In this document: positions 8,280 to 17,213 of the stretch, in pieces
How positions within the stretch are numbered: the first letter of the stretch is position 1
Layout of the letters: every line of letters starts with the position of its first letter
DNA from: Pseudomonadales bacterium
GTDB lineage: Bacteria; Pseudomonadota; Gammaproteobacteria; Pseudomonadales; Ketobacteraceae
Length of the DNA: 64,000 bases
Reading direction: 5' to 3'
NCBI GenBank assembly: GCA_002701845.1
Contig: NZXG01000002.1
Coordinates: 1-64,000, forward strand
Program-made: the position numbers and the translations under genes
Notes under the pieces: model-generated
The model's input: the letters and a program-made list of their open reading frames with translations, nothing else
Told to the model about the DNA's origin: nothing
Databases searched by the model: none

Positions 8280-9632
8280 TTAGGCAAATTGCAGGCGCTT
8301 GAGCAGTTTCTGGTGGATACCGCCAAAGCCGCCGTTGCTCATCATCACAATATGATCACCAGGGCGGGCCTCCCGGGCCAGCAGCTCGATCAGGTCCTCC
8401 AGATCGGTCATCACCTGCGATGGTACCGGGCTGGCGGCCACCACCGGCGCCAGGTTCCAGTCCAGGCCCGGGGGCTGATACCAGAACACCTCACTGGCTT
8501 CAGCGGTCGCCGGGGCCAGTTGTGCCTTATGCACTCCCAGCCGCATGGTGTTGGAGCGGGGCTCGATCACCGCCAGAATCCGCTGCTCACCCACCCGGGC
8601 CCGCAGCCCCGCCAGGGTGCTCTGGATGGCGGTGGGGTGATGGGCGAAGTCGTCATAGAGGGTGATATCGTTCACCCGGCCCACCACTTCCATACGCCGC
8701 TTGACGCCCTTGAACTGACACAGGGCCGCCACCCCCTGCTCCGCCGGCACTCCGGCGTGGCGGGCGGCGGCAATGGCCGCCAGGGCGTTGTCCACGTTGT
8801 GCTGACCGGTAAGGGTCCAGCGCACGGTGCCGAACGCCTGATCCTGATAAGCCACTTCGAAGGCGGAACCGTCCGCCGCCAGCAGGCGGGCGTGCCAGCC
8901 CCGCTCGCCGATCAGTTGCACCGGGGTCCAGCAGCCGCTGGCCAGCACTTCCGCCAGGTATACATCCGCCTGGGGATGAATGATCAGGCCATTGGCGGGC
9001 ACGGTGCGCACCACATGATGAAACTGCTTCTGGATGGCTTTGATGTCCTCGAAAATATCAGCGTGATCGAATTCCAGATTGTTGAGCACCAGGGTGCGGG
9101 GCAGATAGTGTACGAACTTGGAACGCTTGTCGAAGAAGGCGCAGTCGTACTCGTCCGCCTCAATCACAAAAAATGGTTCCTTACCCAGGTGAGCGGATAC
9201 CGGAAAATTATTGGGGATACCGCCGATCAGGTAGCCCGGCGCCAGGCCGGCATGCTCCAGAATCCAGGCGGCCATGGAGGCGGTGGTGGTTTTGCCGTGA
9301 GTGCCGGCAATGGCAATCACCCAGCGGCCCTGTAACACATGATCCCGCAACCACTGGGGCCCGGAGGTATAAGGCAGGCCCCGCTCCAGCACGTATTCCA
9401 CCGCTGGGTTACCCCGGGACAGGGCATTACCGATGATCACCAGATCCGGCGCCGGCTCCAATTGCCCGGGGTCATAACCCTCGATGAGTTCGATACCCTG
9501 CTGTTCCAGTTGCGTGCTCATGGGGGGATAGACGTTGGCGTCCGAGCCGGTGACCCGGTGGCCCTGGCCCTTGGCCAGCAGCGCCAGGCTACCCATGAAC
9601 GTGCCGCAGATGCCGAGAAAATGTAGATGCAT
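8280..9632 (-). CDS. mpl: Murein tripeptide ligase Mpl
   Basis: This 450-residue cytoplasmic ligase joins recycled L-Ala-gamma-D-Glu-meso-diaminopimelate to UDP-N-acetylmuramate, returning cell-wall fragments to peptidoglycan synthesis. It has the Mur-ligase layout: an N-terminal LGICGTFMGSLA UDP-binding loop, the ATP-binding loop IAGTHGKTTT near residue 110, and a C-terminal domain with DDFAHHPTA. Length is normal for Mpl. It begins 8 bp after the stop of a membrane-protein gene and is probably co-transcribed with it. Recycling also appears in the window through murU and amgK. Confidence 0.96.
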   Translation of the reverse strand: MHLHFLGICGTFMGSLALLAKGQGHRVTGSDANVYPPMSTQLEQQGIELIEGYDPGQLEPAPDLVIIGNALSRGNPAVEYVLERGLPYTSGPQWLRDHVLQGRWVIAIAGTHGKTTTASMAAWILEHAGLAPGYLIGGIPNNFPVSAHLGKEPFFVIEADEYDCAFFDKRSKFVHYLPRTLVLNNLEFDHADIFEDIKAIQKQFHHVVRTVPANGLIIHPQADVYLAEVLASGCWTPVQLIGERGWHARLLAADGSAFEVAYQDQAFGTVRWTLTGQHNVDNALAAIAAARHAGVPAEQGVAALCQFKGVKRRMEVVGRVNDITLYDDFAHHPTAIQSTLAGLRARVGEQRILAVIEPRSNTMRLGVHKAQLAPATAEASEVFWYQPPGLDWNLAPVVAASPVPSQVMTDLEDLIELLAREARPGDHIVMMSNGGFGGIHQKLLKRLQFA

Positions 9633-9640
9633 AGTGGGTC

Positions 9641-10207
9641 CTATTGCTGCGCGGCCTGCTGTTGTTGCTGCAGGGCCTCAAACGCCTCCGGCGGCAGAAA
9701 CGAGTTGCTGATCAGGATGACGATCAGCCAGATGCTGATGGACAGCAGATTGCCCTGCAGCCGGCCCATGTTCATGGCCACGCTGTAAATCCGGGCCTTG
9801 ATCAGTATATCCCACACCAGCACGGTCATAATGGCCACTTTCAGCAGGGTCCCCAACCAGTTGTCCTGGGCATTGGCCAGGGCGGCCCCCTGCAGGGGCA
9901 ACAGAATACAGCTCATCAGCAGGTCTGTGCCCAGGCAGGCGGTCATGGTCTGCACGAACCGGGGCCCCAGCCCCTTGAAGCCCAGCACCCCCCACACCAG
10001 CAACATCCAGGTCCCCAGGGCCGCCACCATGCCCAGCAGCTTGGGGGCCATATACTGCTGCTCCATGGCGAAGATCGTCGCCACCCCCAGGCCCGCCACC
10101 GCCAACAACAACAGCACCATCAGCGGCGGCGAATAGGGCACATTCTGCGGGCCCCGGCGAAAGCGGCACAACTGCCAGAACAGCTCAATTAAGGATTTCA
10201 AGCGCAC
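9641..10207 (-). CDS. Five-helix inner-membrane protein
   Basis: This 188-residue protein has five predicted membrane helices at about residues 28-48, 56-77, 84-104, 117-135 and 152-171, and a Gln-rich tail. A FRRGPQNVPYSPP stretch precedes the first helix. It lies 8 bp upstream of mpl on the same strand, so it is likely the first gene of a mpl operon. I recognise no family with a known role; a Yip1-like small membrane protein is possible. Confidence 0.75.
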   Translation of the reverse strand: MRLKSLIELFWQLCRFRRGPQNVPYSPPLMVLLLLAVAGLGVATIFAMEQQYMAPKLLGMVAALGTWMLLVWGVLGFKGLGPRFVQTMTACLGTDLLMSCILLPLQGAALANAQDNWLGTLLKVAIMTVLVWDILIKARIYSVAMNMGRLQGNLLSISIWLIVILISNSFLPPEAFEALQQQQQAAQQ

Positions 10208-10363
10208 TCCTGATGGCGGCGGGAAAAATCAGGGGGCCATTGTGCCAAAAGCCCAGTTGGCTCAGCAACACAACATGAAAACCGGGCCGGTTTGCTATAT
10301 CATCCGGGCCCAGTTGGCTCACCGGTTTCGGGGGCCGGGGAAGCGGGGATTCCGGGAGCATTC

Positions 10364-11623
10364 ATGGCCAAAAATGCATTATACGCGCAGTCCGGCGGGG
10401 TCACGGCGGTCATCAACGCCAGCGCCTGCGGGGTGATCGAAACCGCGCGCCGCCATCCACAGCAGATCGCCAGGGTGTATGCCGGCAATAACGGCATCAT
10501 TGGCGCCCTCACCGAAGATTTGATAGACACCGGCCAGGAATCCGACGCCAGTATTGCCGCGCTGCGGCACACCCCCGGCAGCGCCTTTGGCTCCTGCCGC
10601 TACAAGCTGCGCAGCTTTGAGGAAAACCGCCGCGAGTACGAACGCCTGGTGGAGGTGTTCCAGGCCCACGATATCGGCTATTTCTTTTATAACGGCGGCG
10701 GCGACTCCCAGGACACCGCCCACAAGGTCTCCCAGATCTCCGAGAAGATGGGCTACCCCATCACCTGCATCGGCATCCCCAAAACCGTGGACAACGACCT
10801 GCCGTTTACCGACTGCTCCCCGGGCTTCGGCTCGGTGGCCAAGTACGTGGCGGTATCCATCCGCGAAGGGGCTCTGGACGTGGCCTCCATGTGCGAGACT
10901 TCCACCAAGATTTTTATTCTGGAGGTGATGGGCCGTCACGCCGGCTGGATCTCCGCCGCCGGCGCCCTGGCCCGGGCCGATGGCTTTCCGGCGCCGCAGG
11001 TGATTGTGTTCCCGGAGCTCCCGTTTGAGCAGGAGGCGTTTTTGGAGAAGGTACGCCGGTCGGTAAAGCAGGACGGTTACTGCGCCATTGTGGTGTCCGA
11101 AGGGGCCCAACGGCGGGACGGCACCTTTCTGGCGGATGCCGGCGGCAAGGATGCCTTTGGTCATACTCAATTGGGCGGGGTGGCCCCCTATCTGGCGCAA
11201 CTGATCAAGCGCGAACTGGGCTACAAATATCACTGGGCCCTGGCGGACTATCTGCAGCGCTCCGCCCGCCATATCGCCTCGGCCACCGATGTGGAACATG
11301 CCTATGCCATGGGTCAGGCGGCGGTGGAGTTCGCCCTGGCGGGAAAAAACGCGGTGATGCCCACCATTGTGCGCCAGCCGGGGCCGGCATACGCCTGGAC
11401 CGTGGGCGAGGCGCCCCTGGCGGAGGTAGCCAATGTGGAGCAGCGCATGCCGCGGGACTATATCAGCGACTGCGGGTTTGACGTGACCGACGCCTGCCTG
11501 GACTACCTGCGGCCGCTGATCCAGGGGGAGGCCTACCCCCCCTACGAAAACGGAATTCCGGTCATCGCGCGCCTGCACAAAACCAGGGTGAAGAAAATCC
11601 TGAATTCCCACTTCAGCCTGTAG
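10364..11623 (+). CDS. 6-phosphofructokinase, pyrophosphate-type
   Basis: This 419-residue enzyme of the phosphofructokinase superfamily phosphorylates fructose 6-phosphate. The loop reads NGGGDSQDTA, with Asp where ATP-dependent enzymes have Gly (position 104 in E. coli), and the catalytic region reads PKTVDND with the preceding Lys. Both are features of pyrophosphate-using members, so the step may be reversible. The ATG at 10364 is chosen because GGGAG lies just upstream; the frame extends further but has no ribosome-binding site. The gene converges with purU, 19 bp apart. Donor choice is inferred from two positions only. Confidence 0.88.
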   Translation: MAKNALYAQSGGVTAVINASACGVIETARRHPQQIARVYAGNNGIIGALTEDLIDTGQESDASIAALRHTPGSAFGSCRYKLRSFEENRREYERLVEVFQAHDIGYFFYNGGGDSQDTAHKVSQISEKMGYPITCIGIPKTVDNDLPFTDCSPGFGSVAKYVAVSIREGALDVASMCETSTKIFILEVMGRHAGWISAAGALARADGFPAPQVIVFPELPFEQEAFLEKVRRSVKQDGYCAIVVSEGAQRRDGTFLADAGGKDAFGHTQLGGVAPYLAQLIKRELGYKYHWALADYLQRSARHIASATDVEHAYAMGQAAVEFALAGKNAVMPTIVRQPGPAYAWTVGEAPLAEVANVEQRMPRDYISDCGFDVTDACLDYLRPLIQGEAYPPYENGIPVIARLHKTRVKKILNSHFSL

Positions 11624-11642
11624 CCGCTGGCGGGCGCCGCCG

Positions 11643-12512
11643 CTAGTCGAAAATCACCGTCTTTCGGCCGTGAATCACAATCCTGTCTTCCAGGTGATAA
11701 CGCAGGCCCCGGGCCAGCACAATCTTCTCCACATCCTTACCCAACCGCACCAGATCGGCTTTGTTGTGGCGGTGGCTGATGCGCTCCACGTCCTGCTCGA
11801 TAATGGGCCCCTGATCCAGATCCTCGGTGACGTAATGGCAAGTGGCGCCAATCAGTTTCACCCCCCGGTCGTAGGCCTGGAAATAGGGGTTGGCGCCAAT
11901 AAAGGAAGGCAGAAAACTGTGGTGGATATTGATCAGCTGGCCTTCATACTGCTGGCAGATGGCGGCCGGCAGGATCTGCATGTAACGGGCCAGCACCACG
12001 GTTTCCGCCTGATACTGCTGTAGCAACTGGTCCACCGCCTGGAAGTGGGGGGCTTTGTCCGCCTTGTCCACCGGCACGTGATGAAAGGGAATGCCATGCC
12101 ACTCCACCATGCCCCGCAGATTATCGTGATTGGCGATCACCGCCGCTATCTCGCAGTACAGCTCGCCGCTGTGCCAGCGATAGAGAATATCCGCCAGACA
12201 ATGGGAGGCATGACTGGCCAGAATCACCAGCCGCTTGCGGCGGCTGGAATCGGTAAGAAACCAGTCCATGCTGAAGTCCTTCGCCAGAACCGCGAAATCC
12301 TGGCGGAATGTATTAATATCCACGCTCAGCGAATCGGCGCGAATCTCATTGCGCATAAAGAACCAGCCACCCTGACCGTCTTCCGCCGGCGGCTCGGAGT
12401 GGTAGCTGGCCTCCGTAAGCCAGCCCTGGTGGGCGCTGATGAACTCACTGACCCGGGCCACAATGCCCACCCGGTCAGGGCAGCGGATCACAAGACGATA
12501 GGTGTGCTCCAT
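11643..12512 (-). CDS. purU: Formyltetrahydrofolate deformylase
   Basis: This 289-residue enzyme hydrolyses 10-formyltetrahydrofolate to formate and tetrahydrofolate, balancing the one-carbon pool. The N-terminal ~85 residues form an ACT regulatory domain (YRLVIRCPDRVGIVARV). The C-terminal formyltransferase-fold domain shows NIHHSFLPSF and GATCHYVTEDLDQGPII, which carry the catalytic Asn, His and Asp. Length matches the family. The ATG at 12512 gives the usual short lead into the ACT domain. The NtrC/sigma-54 control region of the nitrate genes lies just upstream on the other strand. Confidence 0.95.
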   Translation of the reverse strand: MEHTYRLVIRCPDRVGIVARVSEFISAHQGWLTEASYHSEPPAEDGQGGWFFMRNEIRADSLSVDINTFRQDFAVLAKDFSMDWFLTDSSRRKRLVILASHASHCLADILYRWHSGELYCEIAAVIANHDNLRGMVEWHGIPFHHVPVDKADKAPHFQAVDQLLQQYQAETVVLARYMQILPAAICQQYEGQLINIHHSFLPSFIGANPYFQAYDRGVKLIGATCHYVTEDLDQGPIIEQDVERISHRHNKADLVRLGKDVEKIVLARGLRYHLEDRIVIHGRKTVIFD

Positions 12513-12612
12513 GAATTTCCAGAATCCAATGACTGATAACAATGGGGGCGGCAGTATAACCCGTTTGCGGCGCCAGCCCCAGAGTCCCGTGCGGCGGGCC
12601 CCGGGGTTGCAA

Positions 12613-12629
12613 TGCACCCGATTCGTGCA
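12613..12629. promoter_or_regulatory. NtrC-binding site
   Basis: TGCAC-N7-GTGCA is an exact 17 bp match to the NtrC (NRI) enhancer consensus. It lies about 165 bp upstream of a sigma-54 promoter, a normal enhancer distance, and indicates nitrogen-limitation control of the nitrate genes. Confidence 0.8.
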
Positions 12630-12777
12630 CCACCGACCGCATCAGGCACCATTAGTTTCCATTTGTAATCGCCAGAGTGCGGCAGAAAGCACCCATTTAA
12701 CGCACTTTCGGGGGGAATTTCCTCCAATCATAGTGCAGAGGCCCGGCTGCAGCGCGGATGACCGGCTCCCCGGCCGC

Positions 12778-12793
12778 TGGCATAAGGCTTGCT
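12778..12793 (+). promoter_or_regulatory. Sigma-54 promoter of the nitrate-reductase genes
   Basis: TGGCATAAGGCTTGCT matches the -24/-12 consensus TGGCAC-N5-TTGCW at all but one position, with GG and GC 12 bases apart. It lies about 50 bp before the first gene of the operon. Confidence 0.85.
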
Positions 12794-12845
12794 ATCTCTC
12801 TTCCCATTCACGGCGATGAACTCTGAAGCTCGGTTGGTGGAAGCG

Positions 12846-14108
12846 ATGACATACAGCGACAAACCCAGATTGGTATTCGTGGGCAACGGCATGGCGGGCA
12901 CCCGCACCCTGGAAGAACTCTTGGCCCTGGCGCCCGACCGCTACGACATCAGTGTGATCGGCGAAGAGTCCTGCGGCAACTACAACCGCATTCTGCTGTC
13001 TCCGGTATTGGCCGGTGAGAAGACCATCGAGCACATTATGCTGAACGACGATGACTGGTATCAGCAGCATCGGATTCACTTCTATAAAGGCGAGCGGGCG
13101 GTGCAGATTGACCGGGTGCGCCGTCAGGTGATTACCGCCAGTGGCCGGCAGATCCGCTACGACCGCCTGGTGCTGGCCACCGGCTCAAGACCGTCCCGGA
13201 TTCCGGTGCCCGGTCGTGATCTGAAAAACGTACTCACCTTTCGCGATATCAACGATGTCAATACCATGCTGGCACTGAGTCGCAGCAAACGCCACGCCAC
13301 GGTGATCGGCGGCGGCCTGCTGGGACTGGAAGCCGCCAACGGGCTGCGCAAACAGGGGATGGCGGTAACTGTGGTGCATACCGCGGACTTTCTGTTGAAC
13401 CGGCAATTGGACGCCACCGCGGCCAGGCTGCTGCAGCACACCCTGGAACAAAGCGGAATTCAGTTTATGCTGAACGCCGCCACCGCCCGCATTGAAGGCA
13501 CTGCCGAAGGTGAAGTACGGCAACTGGTGTGCAGTGATGGCCGCACCCTGAAAACCGATATGGTGGTGATGGCCACCGGGGTGAGCCCCAATATTGAGCT
13601 GGCTGACAGCGCGGGATTGCGCTGCGATCGCGGCATTCTGGTGAACGATGTATTGCAAACCTTCGACCCGGCTATTTATGCGGTCGGTGAATGCATCCAA
13701 CACCGGGGCCAGGTATTCGGCCTGGTGGCGCCCACCTATCAGCAGGCCCGGGTCTGTGCCAACCAGCTGGCGGAACGTGGCTTTGCCCGCTATATTCAGA
13801 CCCCCGCCGCCACTCAATTGAAAATCACCGGCATTCACGCCTTCTCCGCCGGCCAGTTCCAGGAAGCCGGGTCCCACCAGGTGATCCGGTTTGTTGATCA
13901 GCAGGAAGGGCTGTACAAAAAACTGGTGCTGGATGGCAATCAACTGGTGGGCGCCGTGCTCTATGGTGATACCCAGGACGGTGCCTGGTTTTTCGATCTG
14001 ATTCAACAGCGCACCAACATCGCCCCGGTAAGGGATCAATTGATTTTCGGCAAGGACTTTTGCCACTGGCCACAGCCGGCTTCATCGGCACTGCCAGTGG
14101 CGGCATAA
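12846..14108 (+). CDS. nasB: NAD(P)H-dependent FAD reductase for nitrate assimilation
   Basis: This 420-residue flavoprotein belongs to the pyridine-nucleotide disulfide oxidoreductase fold. It has an N-terminal FAD-binding VFVGNGMAG motif, a central NAD-binding VIGGGLLGLEAA motif near residue 150, and ATGVSPNIELA preceding the second FAD motif. It resembles the N-terminal half of NirB, found 4 kb downstream, but ends before any iron-sulfur or siroheme domain. Its position 23 bp before nasA suggests that it feeds electrons from NAD(P)H to the nitrate reductase. The ATG at 12846 is preferred over 12816 because of its fit to the family's N-terminus. The symbol follows the Nas convention; naming varies among genera. 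Confidence 0.85.
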   Translation: MTYSDKPRLVFVGNGMAGTRTLEELLALAPDRYDISVIGEESCGNYNRILLSPVLAGEKTIEHIMLNDDDWYQQHRIHFYKGERAVQIDRVRRQVITASGRQIRYDRLVLATGSRPSRIPVPGRDLKNVLTFRDINDVNTMLALSRSKRHATVIGGGLLGLEAANGLRKQGMAVTVVHTADFLLNRQLDATAARLLQHTLEQSGIQFMLNAATARIEGTAEGEVRQLVCSDGRTLKTDMVVMATGVSPNIELADSAGLRCDRGILVNDVLQTFDPAIYAVGECIQHRGQVFGLVAPTYQQARVCANQLAERGFARYIQTPAATQLKITGIHAFSAGQFQEAGSHQVIRFVDQQEGLYKKLVLDGNQLVGAVLYGDTQDGAWFFDLIQQRTNIAPVRDQLIFGKDFCHWPQPASSALPVAA

Positions 14109-14131
14109 CCGGCAGACAGGCAGGCGTCAGC

Positions 14132-16795
14132 ATGACCAAGCGAAGTACCTGCGCCTACTGCGGAGTGGGCTGCGGCATAGAGATCCAGGTGGGTCCCGAG
14201 GGCGTTACCGGGGTTCAGGGGGATACCGGCCACCCCGCCAATTATGGTCGCCTGTGCTCCAAGGGTTCGTCGCTGGATCACACCCTGACCCTGGAAGGCC
14301 GCCTGCTGCACCCGCAAATCAACGGCCTGCGAGCGGACTGGCCCCAGGCCATCGACCACGTGGCGAGGGAACTGCAACGGATCATCCAACAGCACGGCCC
14401 GGATGCGGTGGCATTTTATGTCTCCGGACAGCTGCTCACCGAGGACTATTACGTTGCCAACAAGCTGATGAAAGGCTTTATCGGCAGCGCCAATATCGAC
14501 ACCAATTCCCGGCTTTGCATGTCCTCGGCGGTGGCCGCCTACAAGCGCGCCTTTGGTGAGGATTGCGTACCCGCCGCCTATGAAGATCTTGAGCTGGCGG
14601 ATCTGATTGTGCTCACCGGCTCTAATACCGCCTGGTGCCATCCCATCCTGTTTCAGCGGATCAAGGCCGCCAAACAACAACGGCCCGGGATGAAAGTGGT
14701 GGTGATCGACCCCCGCCGAACCGCCACTTGCGAGATTGCCGACCTGCATCTGGCCATTCGGCCCGGGGCGGACATCGCCCTGTTCAACGGGCTGCTGCAA
14801 TTTCTCGCGCAGCATGATGCGGTCGACAAAGATTACCTCCAGCAGCATTGCGAGGGCTTCAACGCCGCCTTGCACCAGGCGCGGGAGGAGACGCCGGATG
14901 TGGCCGCCGCCGCCACCCGCTGCGATCTGGTGCCGGCGGATGTGGCACAATTCTATCAGTGGTTTGCCGAAACGCCCCGCACTGTGACCTGTTTTTCCCA
15001 GGGGATTAATCAATCTTCCCAGGGCACCGACAAGGGCAACGCCATTATCAATTGCCACCTGGCCACAGGGCGGGTGGGCAAACCCGGCGCCTCCCCCTTT
15101 TCACTCACCGGTCAGCCCAATGCCATGGGCGGACGGGAGGTGGGCGGGCTGGCCAACCAGCTGGCCGCGCACAGGGACTTCAATGCCGAGGATCTGACGC
15201 AGGTAGGGACATTCTGGAACGCTCCCAACCTGGCCCGGAAGCCGGGATTAAAGGCAGTGGATTTATTTGCCGCCGTAGGCAGCGGGCAGGTGAAAGCCGT
15301 ATGGATCATGGGTACCAACCCGGTGGTGAGCCTGCCCAACGCCGGCGAAGTCGCTCATGCCCTGCGCCAGGCGGAGCTGGTGGTGGTATCCGATTGTATA
15401 GCCACCACCGACACCAGCCAGTACGCCCATGTGTTGTTGCCCGCTGCCGGCTGGGGTGAAAAAGATGGCACCGTCACCAATTCCGAGCGTTGCATATCCC
15501 GCCAGCGGGCCGCGCTCAAGCCCAGTGGCGAGGCCCGCCAGGACTGGCAGATTCTCACCGACGTCGCCCGGGCCATGGGCTACGCAGATGATTTTTCCTA
15601 TCACTGTGCCGCCGATGTGTTTCGGGAACATGCCGCGCTGACCGCTTTAAACCGTGCCGGTCCGCGCCAGTTGGATCTGGGCGACCTGGCCCATATCAGT
15701 GACCGCGAGTACGATGACCTGCCACCACGCCAGTGGCCGCTGATAAATGGCAGCAGCCAGACCCGCCTGTATGCCGACGGCCGGTTCAGCTTTCCGGACC
15801 GGCGCGCCCGCCTGCTACCGGTGCAATGCCAGGGGGTGAAAAACGCCGTTAACGTGGACTGGCCCCTGTCACTGAACACCGGACGGATCCGGGATCAATG
15901 GCACACCATGACCCGCACCGCCCTGGCGCCCCCCCTGAACGCCCACAAACCAGAACCCTTTGTGGAAGTGCACCCGGTCACCGCGGCCCGGTTCGGGCTC
16001 AGCGACCAACGTCTGGCACGCATCCGCTCCCCCTGGGGCCAGGCCATCATGAAAGTCAACGTGACCGACGCCATGCGCCGGGGCGAATTGTTCGTTCCCA
16101 TGCACTGGAACGATCAGTGGGCCCGCGGCGCCCGTATCGGCGAATTGGTGAATCCGGTGGTGGATCCGGTTTCCGGCCAGCCGGAATCCAAACACACGCC
16201 CTGCCGGATTGAGCCCTGGCTGCCCCAGTGGACCGCGATCATACTGTCGCGTCACAACCTGCCACTGCCAGCCTGTGATTACGCCGCCAAAATCCGCGGA
16301 GCGCGCTTTTACCGCTATGAACTGGCCAGCGGGGAAACCCTGCCCGCCTTTACCGGCTCCCATGACCTGCCGGCGTTTCTGCAGCAACTGGCCGGGGCGG
16401 AGGCGCCACCGCCGCTGTTGTATCAGGACCAGGACCGCCGTAGCTACCGCGGCGCCTGGCTGGATGACTACGGCTTGCAGAGCTGCATTTATCTGGGATC
16501 CGGCTGGGACCCCACTGTCACCCAGGCCGATCGCCACTGGCTGGCCTCGCTGTTCGAGGCCGGGACCCTGGACCCTATTCAGCGCAAAGCCTTGCTGTCA
16601 GGGCTGAGCCCCGCCGGGGTGGAGGATTGCGGCCGCACCATCTGCGCCTGCTTCGGCGTTGGGGAAAACAGCATCCGCAAATGTATTAATGACCTGCAAC
16701 TGACTGATGCCGCGGAAGTGGGCAAACACGTAAAAGCGGGCACCAATTGTGGTTCCTGCCTGCCGGAAATTGACGCCATTCTGGCGCAAAAATAA
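14132..16795 (+). CDS. nasA: Assimilatory nitrate reductase, catalytic subunit
   Basis: This 887-residue cytoplasmic molybdoenzyme reduces nitrate to nitrite. The N-terminal CAYCGVGCG with a downstream CSKGSS binds a [4Fe-4S] cluster. The middle carries the bis-MGD domains, including NSRLCMSSAV and SLTGQPNAMGGREVGG, and a molybdopterin dinucleotide-binding domain follows. The last ~60 residues add a BFD-like [2Fe-2S] domain (CACFGVG, then CGSCLPEI), as in NasA of Klebsiella and Pseudomonas. It lies 23 bp after the reductase gene. No nitrate transporter lies beside it, so uptake must be encoded elsewhere. Confidence 0.95.
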   Translation: MTKRSTCAYCGVGCGIEIQVGPEGVTGVQGDTGHPANYGRLCSKGSSLDHTLTLEGRLLHPQINGLRADWPQAIDHVARELQRIIQQHGPDAVAFYVSGQLLTEDYYVANKLMKGFIGSANIDTNSRLCMSSAVAAYKRAFGEDCVPAAYEDLELADLIVLTGSNTAWCHPILFQRIKAAKQQRPGMKVVVIDPRRTATCEIADLHLAIRPGADIALFNGLLQFLAQHDAVDKDYLQQHCEGFNAALHQAREETPDVAAAATRCDLVPADVAQFYQWFAETPRTVTCFSQGINQSSQGTDKGNAIINCHLATGRVGKPGASPFSLTGQPNAMGGREVGGLANQLAAHRDFNAEDLTQVGTFWNAPNLARKPGLKAVDLFAAVGSGQVKAVWIMGTNPVVSLPNAGEVAHALRQAELVVVSDCIATTDTSQYAHVLLPAAGWGEKDGTVTNSERCISRQRAALKPSGEARQDWQILTDVARAMGYADDFSYHCAADVFREHAALTALNRAGPRQLDLGDLAHISDREYDDLPPRQWPLINGSSQTRLYADGRFSFPDRRARLLPVQCQGVKNAVNVDWPLSLNTGRIRDQWHTMTRTALAPPLNAHKPEPFVEVHPVTAARFGLSDQRLARIRSPWGQAIMKVNVTDAMRRGELFVPMHWNDQWARGARIGELVNPVVDPVSGQPESKHTPCRIEPWLPQWTAIILSRHNLPLPACDYAAKIRGARFYRYELASGETLPAFTGSHDLPAFLQQLAGAEAPPPLLYQDQDRRSYRGAWLDDYGLQSCIYLGSGWDPTVTQADRHWLASLFEAGTLDPIQRKALLSGLSPAGVEDCGRTICACFGVGENSIRKCINDLQLTDAAEVGKHVKAGTNCGSCLPEIDAILAQK

Positions 16796-17213
16796 GCGCT
16801 GTAAACTCACTGAGCTCACTGCACTCTGTTCCCTGTTCTTCTTCCTTCCCTTTTTCCTCCGCCTCGCTCCCAAGCCTCTCCCGCACAACAACCCAACCCA
16901 AAAAACGCACCAGTTAATAACATCAACTGCTCGGCCCCGCACTATTCACACGCGTTAACCTATCAACAGCTCCGAAACAAGAGCCTCATCTTAGTGCATG
17001 CCAGCGTGCACGGCGATCCATTCCAAAGCATTTATGGTTAATAACCCCCGATGTGCGCCGTATTCCGCCAAAACAGGGTGGGATTTTCTCTGCCATACCG
17101 ATTGGCACACTAGCTGCTAAACAAAACCCGAAGTTTATCCCAACAGGATCAGGCCAGCCCCTCAGGCTGACCCCGACACCAGAGTGGTCAGAGTGATCAA
17201 AGTGGAGAGTATC
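16796..17213. promoter_or_regulatory. nasA-nirB intergenic control region
   Basis: These 418 bp hold no gene. A dyad GTGCA-N8-TGCAC at 16994-17011 may be an NtrC-type enhancer, one base off the normal spacing and with the half-sites inverted relative to the strict consensus. It lies about 100 bp upstream of the sigma-54 promoter at 17103. The first 130 bp after nasA are pyrimidine-rich and contain no clear hairpin terminator. Confidence 0.5.
17103..17118 (+). promoter_or_regulatory. Sigma-54 promoter of nirBD
   Basis: TGGCACACTAGCTGCT carries the full TGGCAC -24 element, a five-base spacer and a -12 CTGCT, one mismatch from consensus. It lies 95 bp upstream of the nirB start. Confidence 0.85.
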
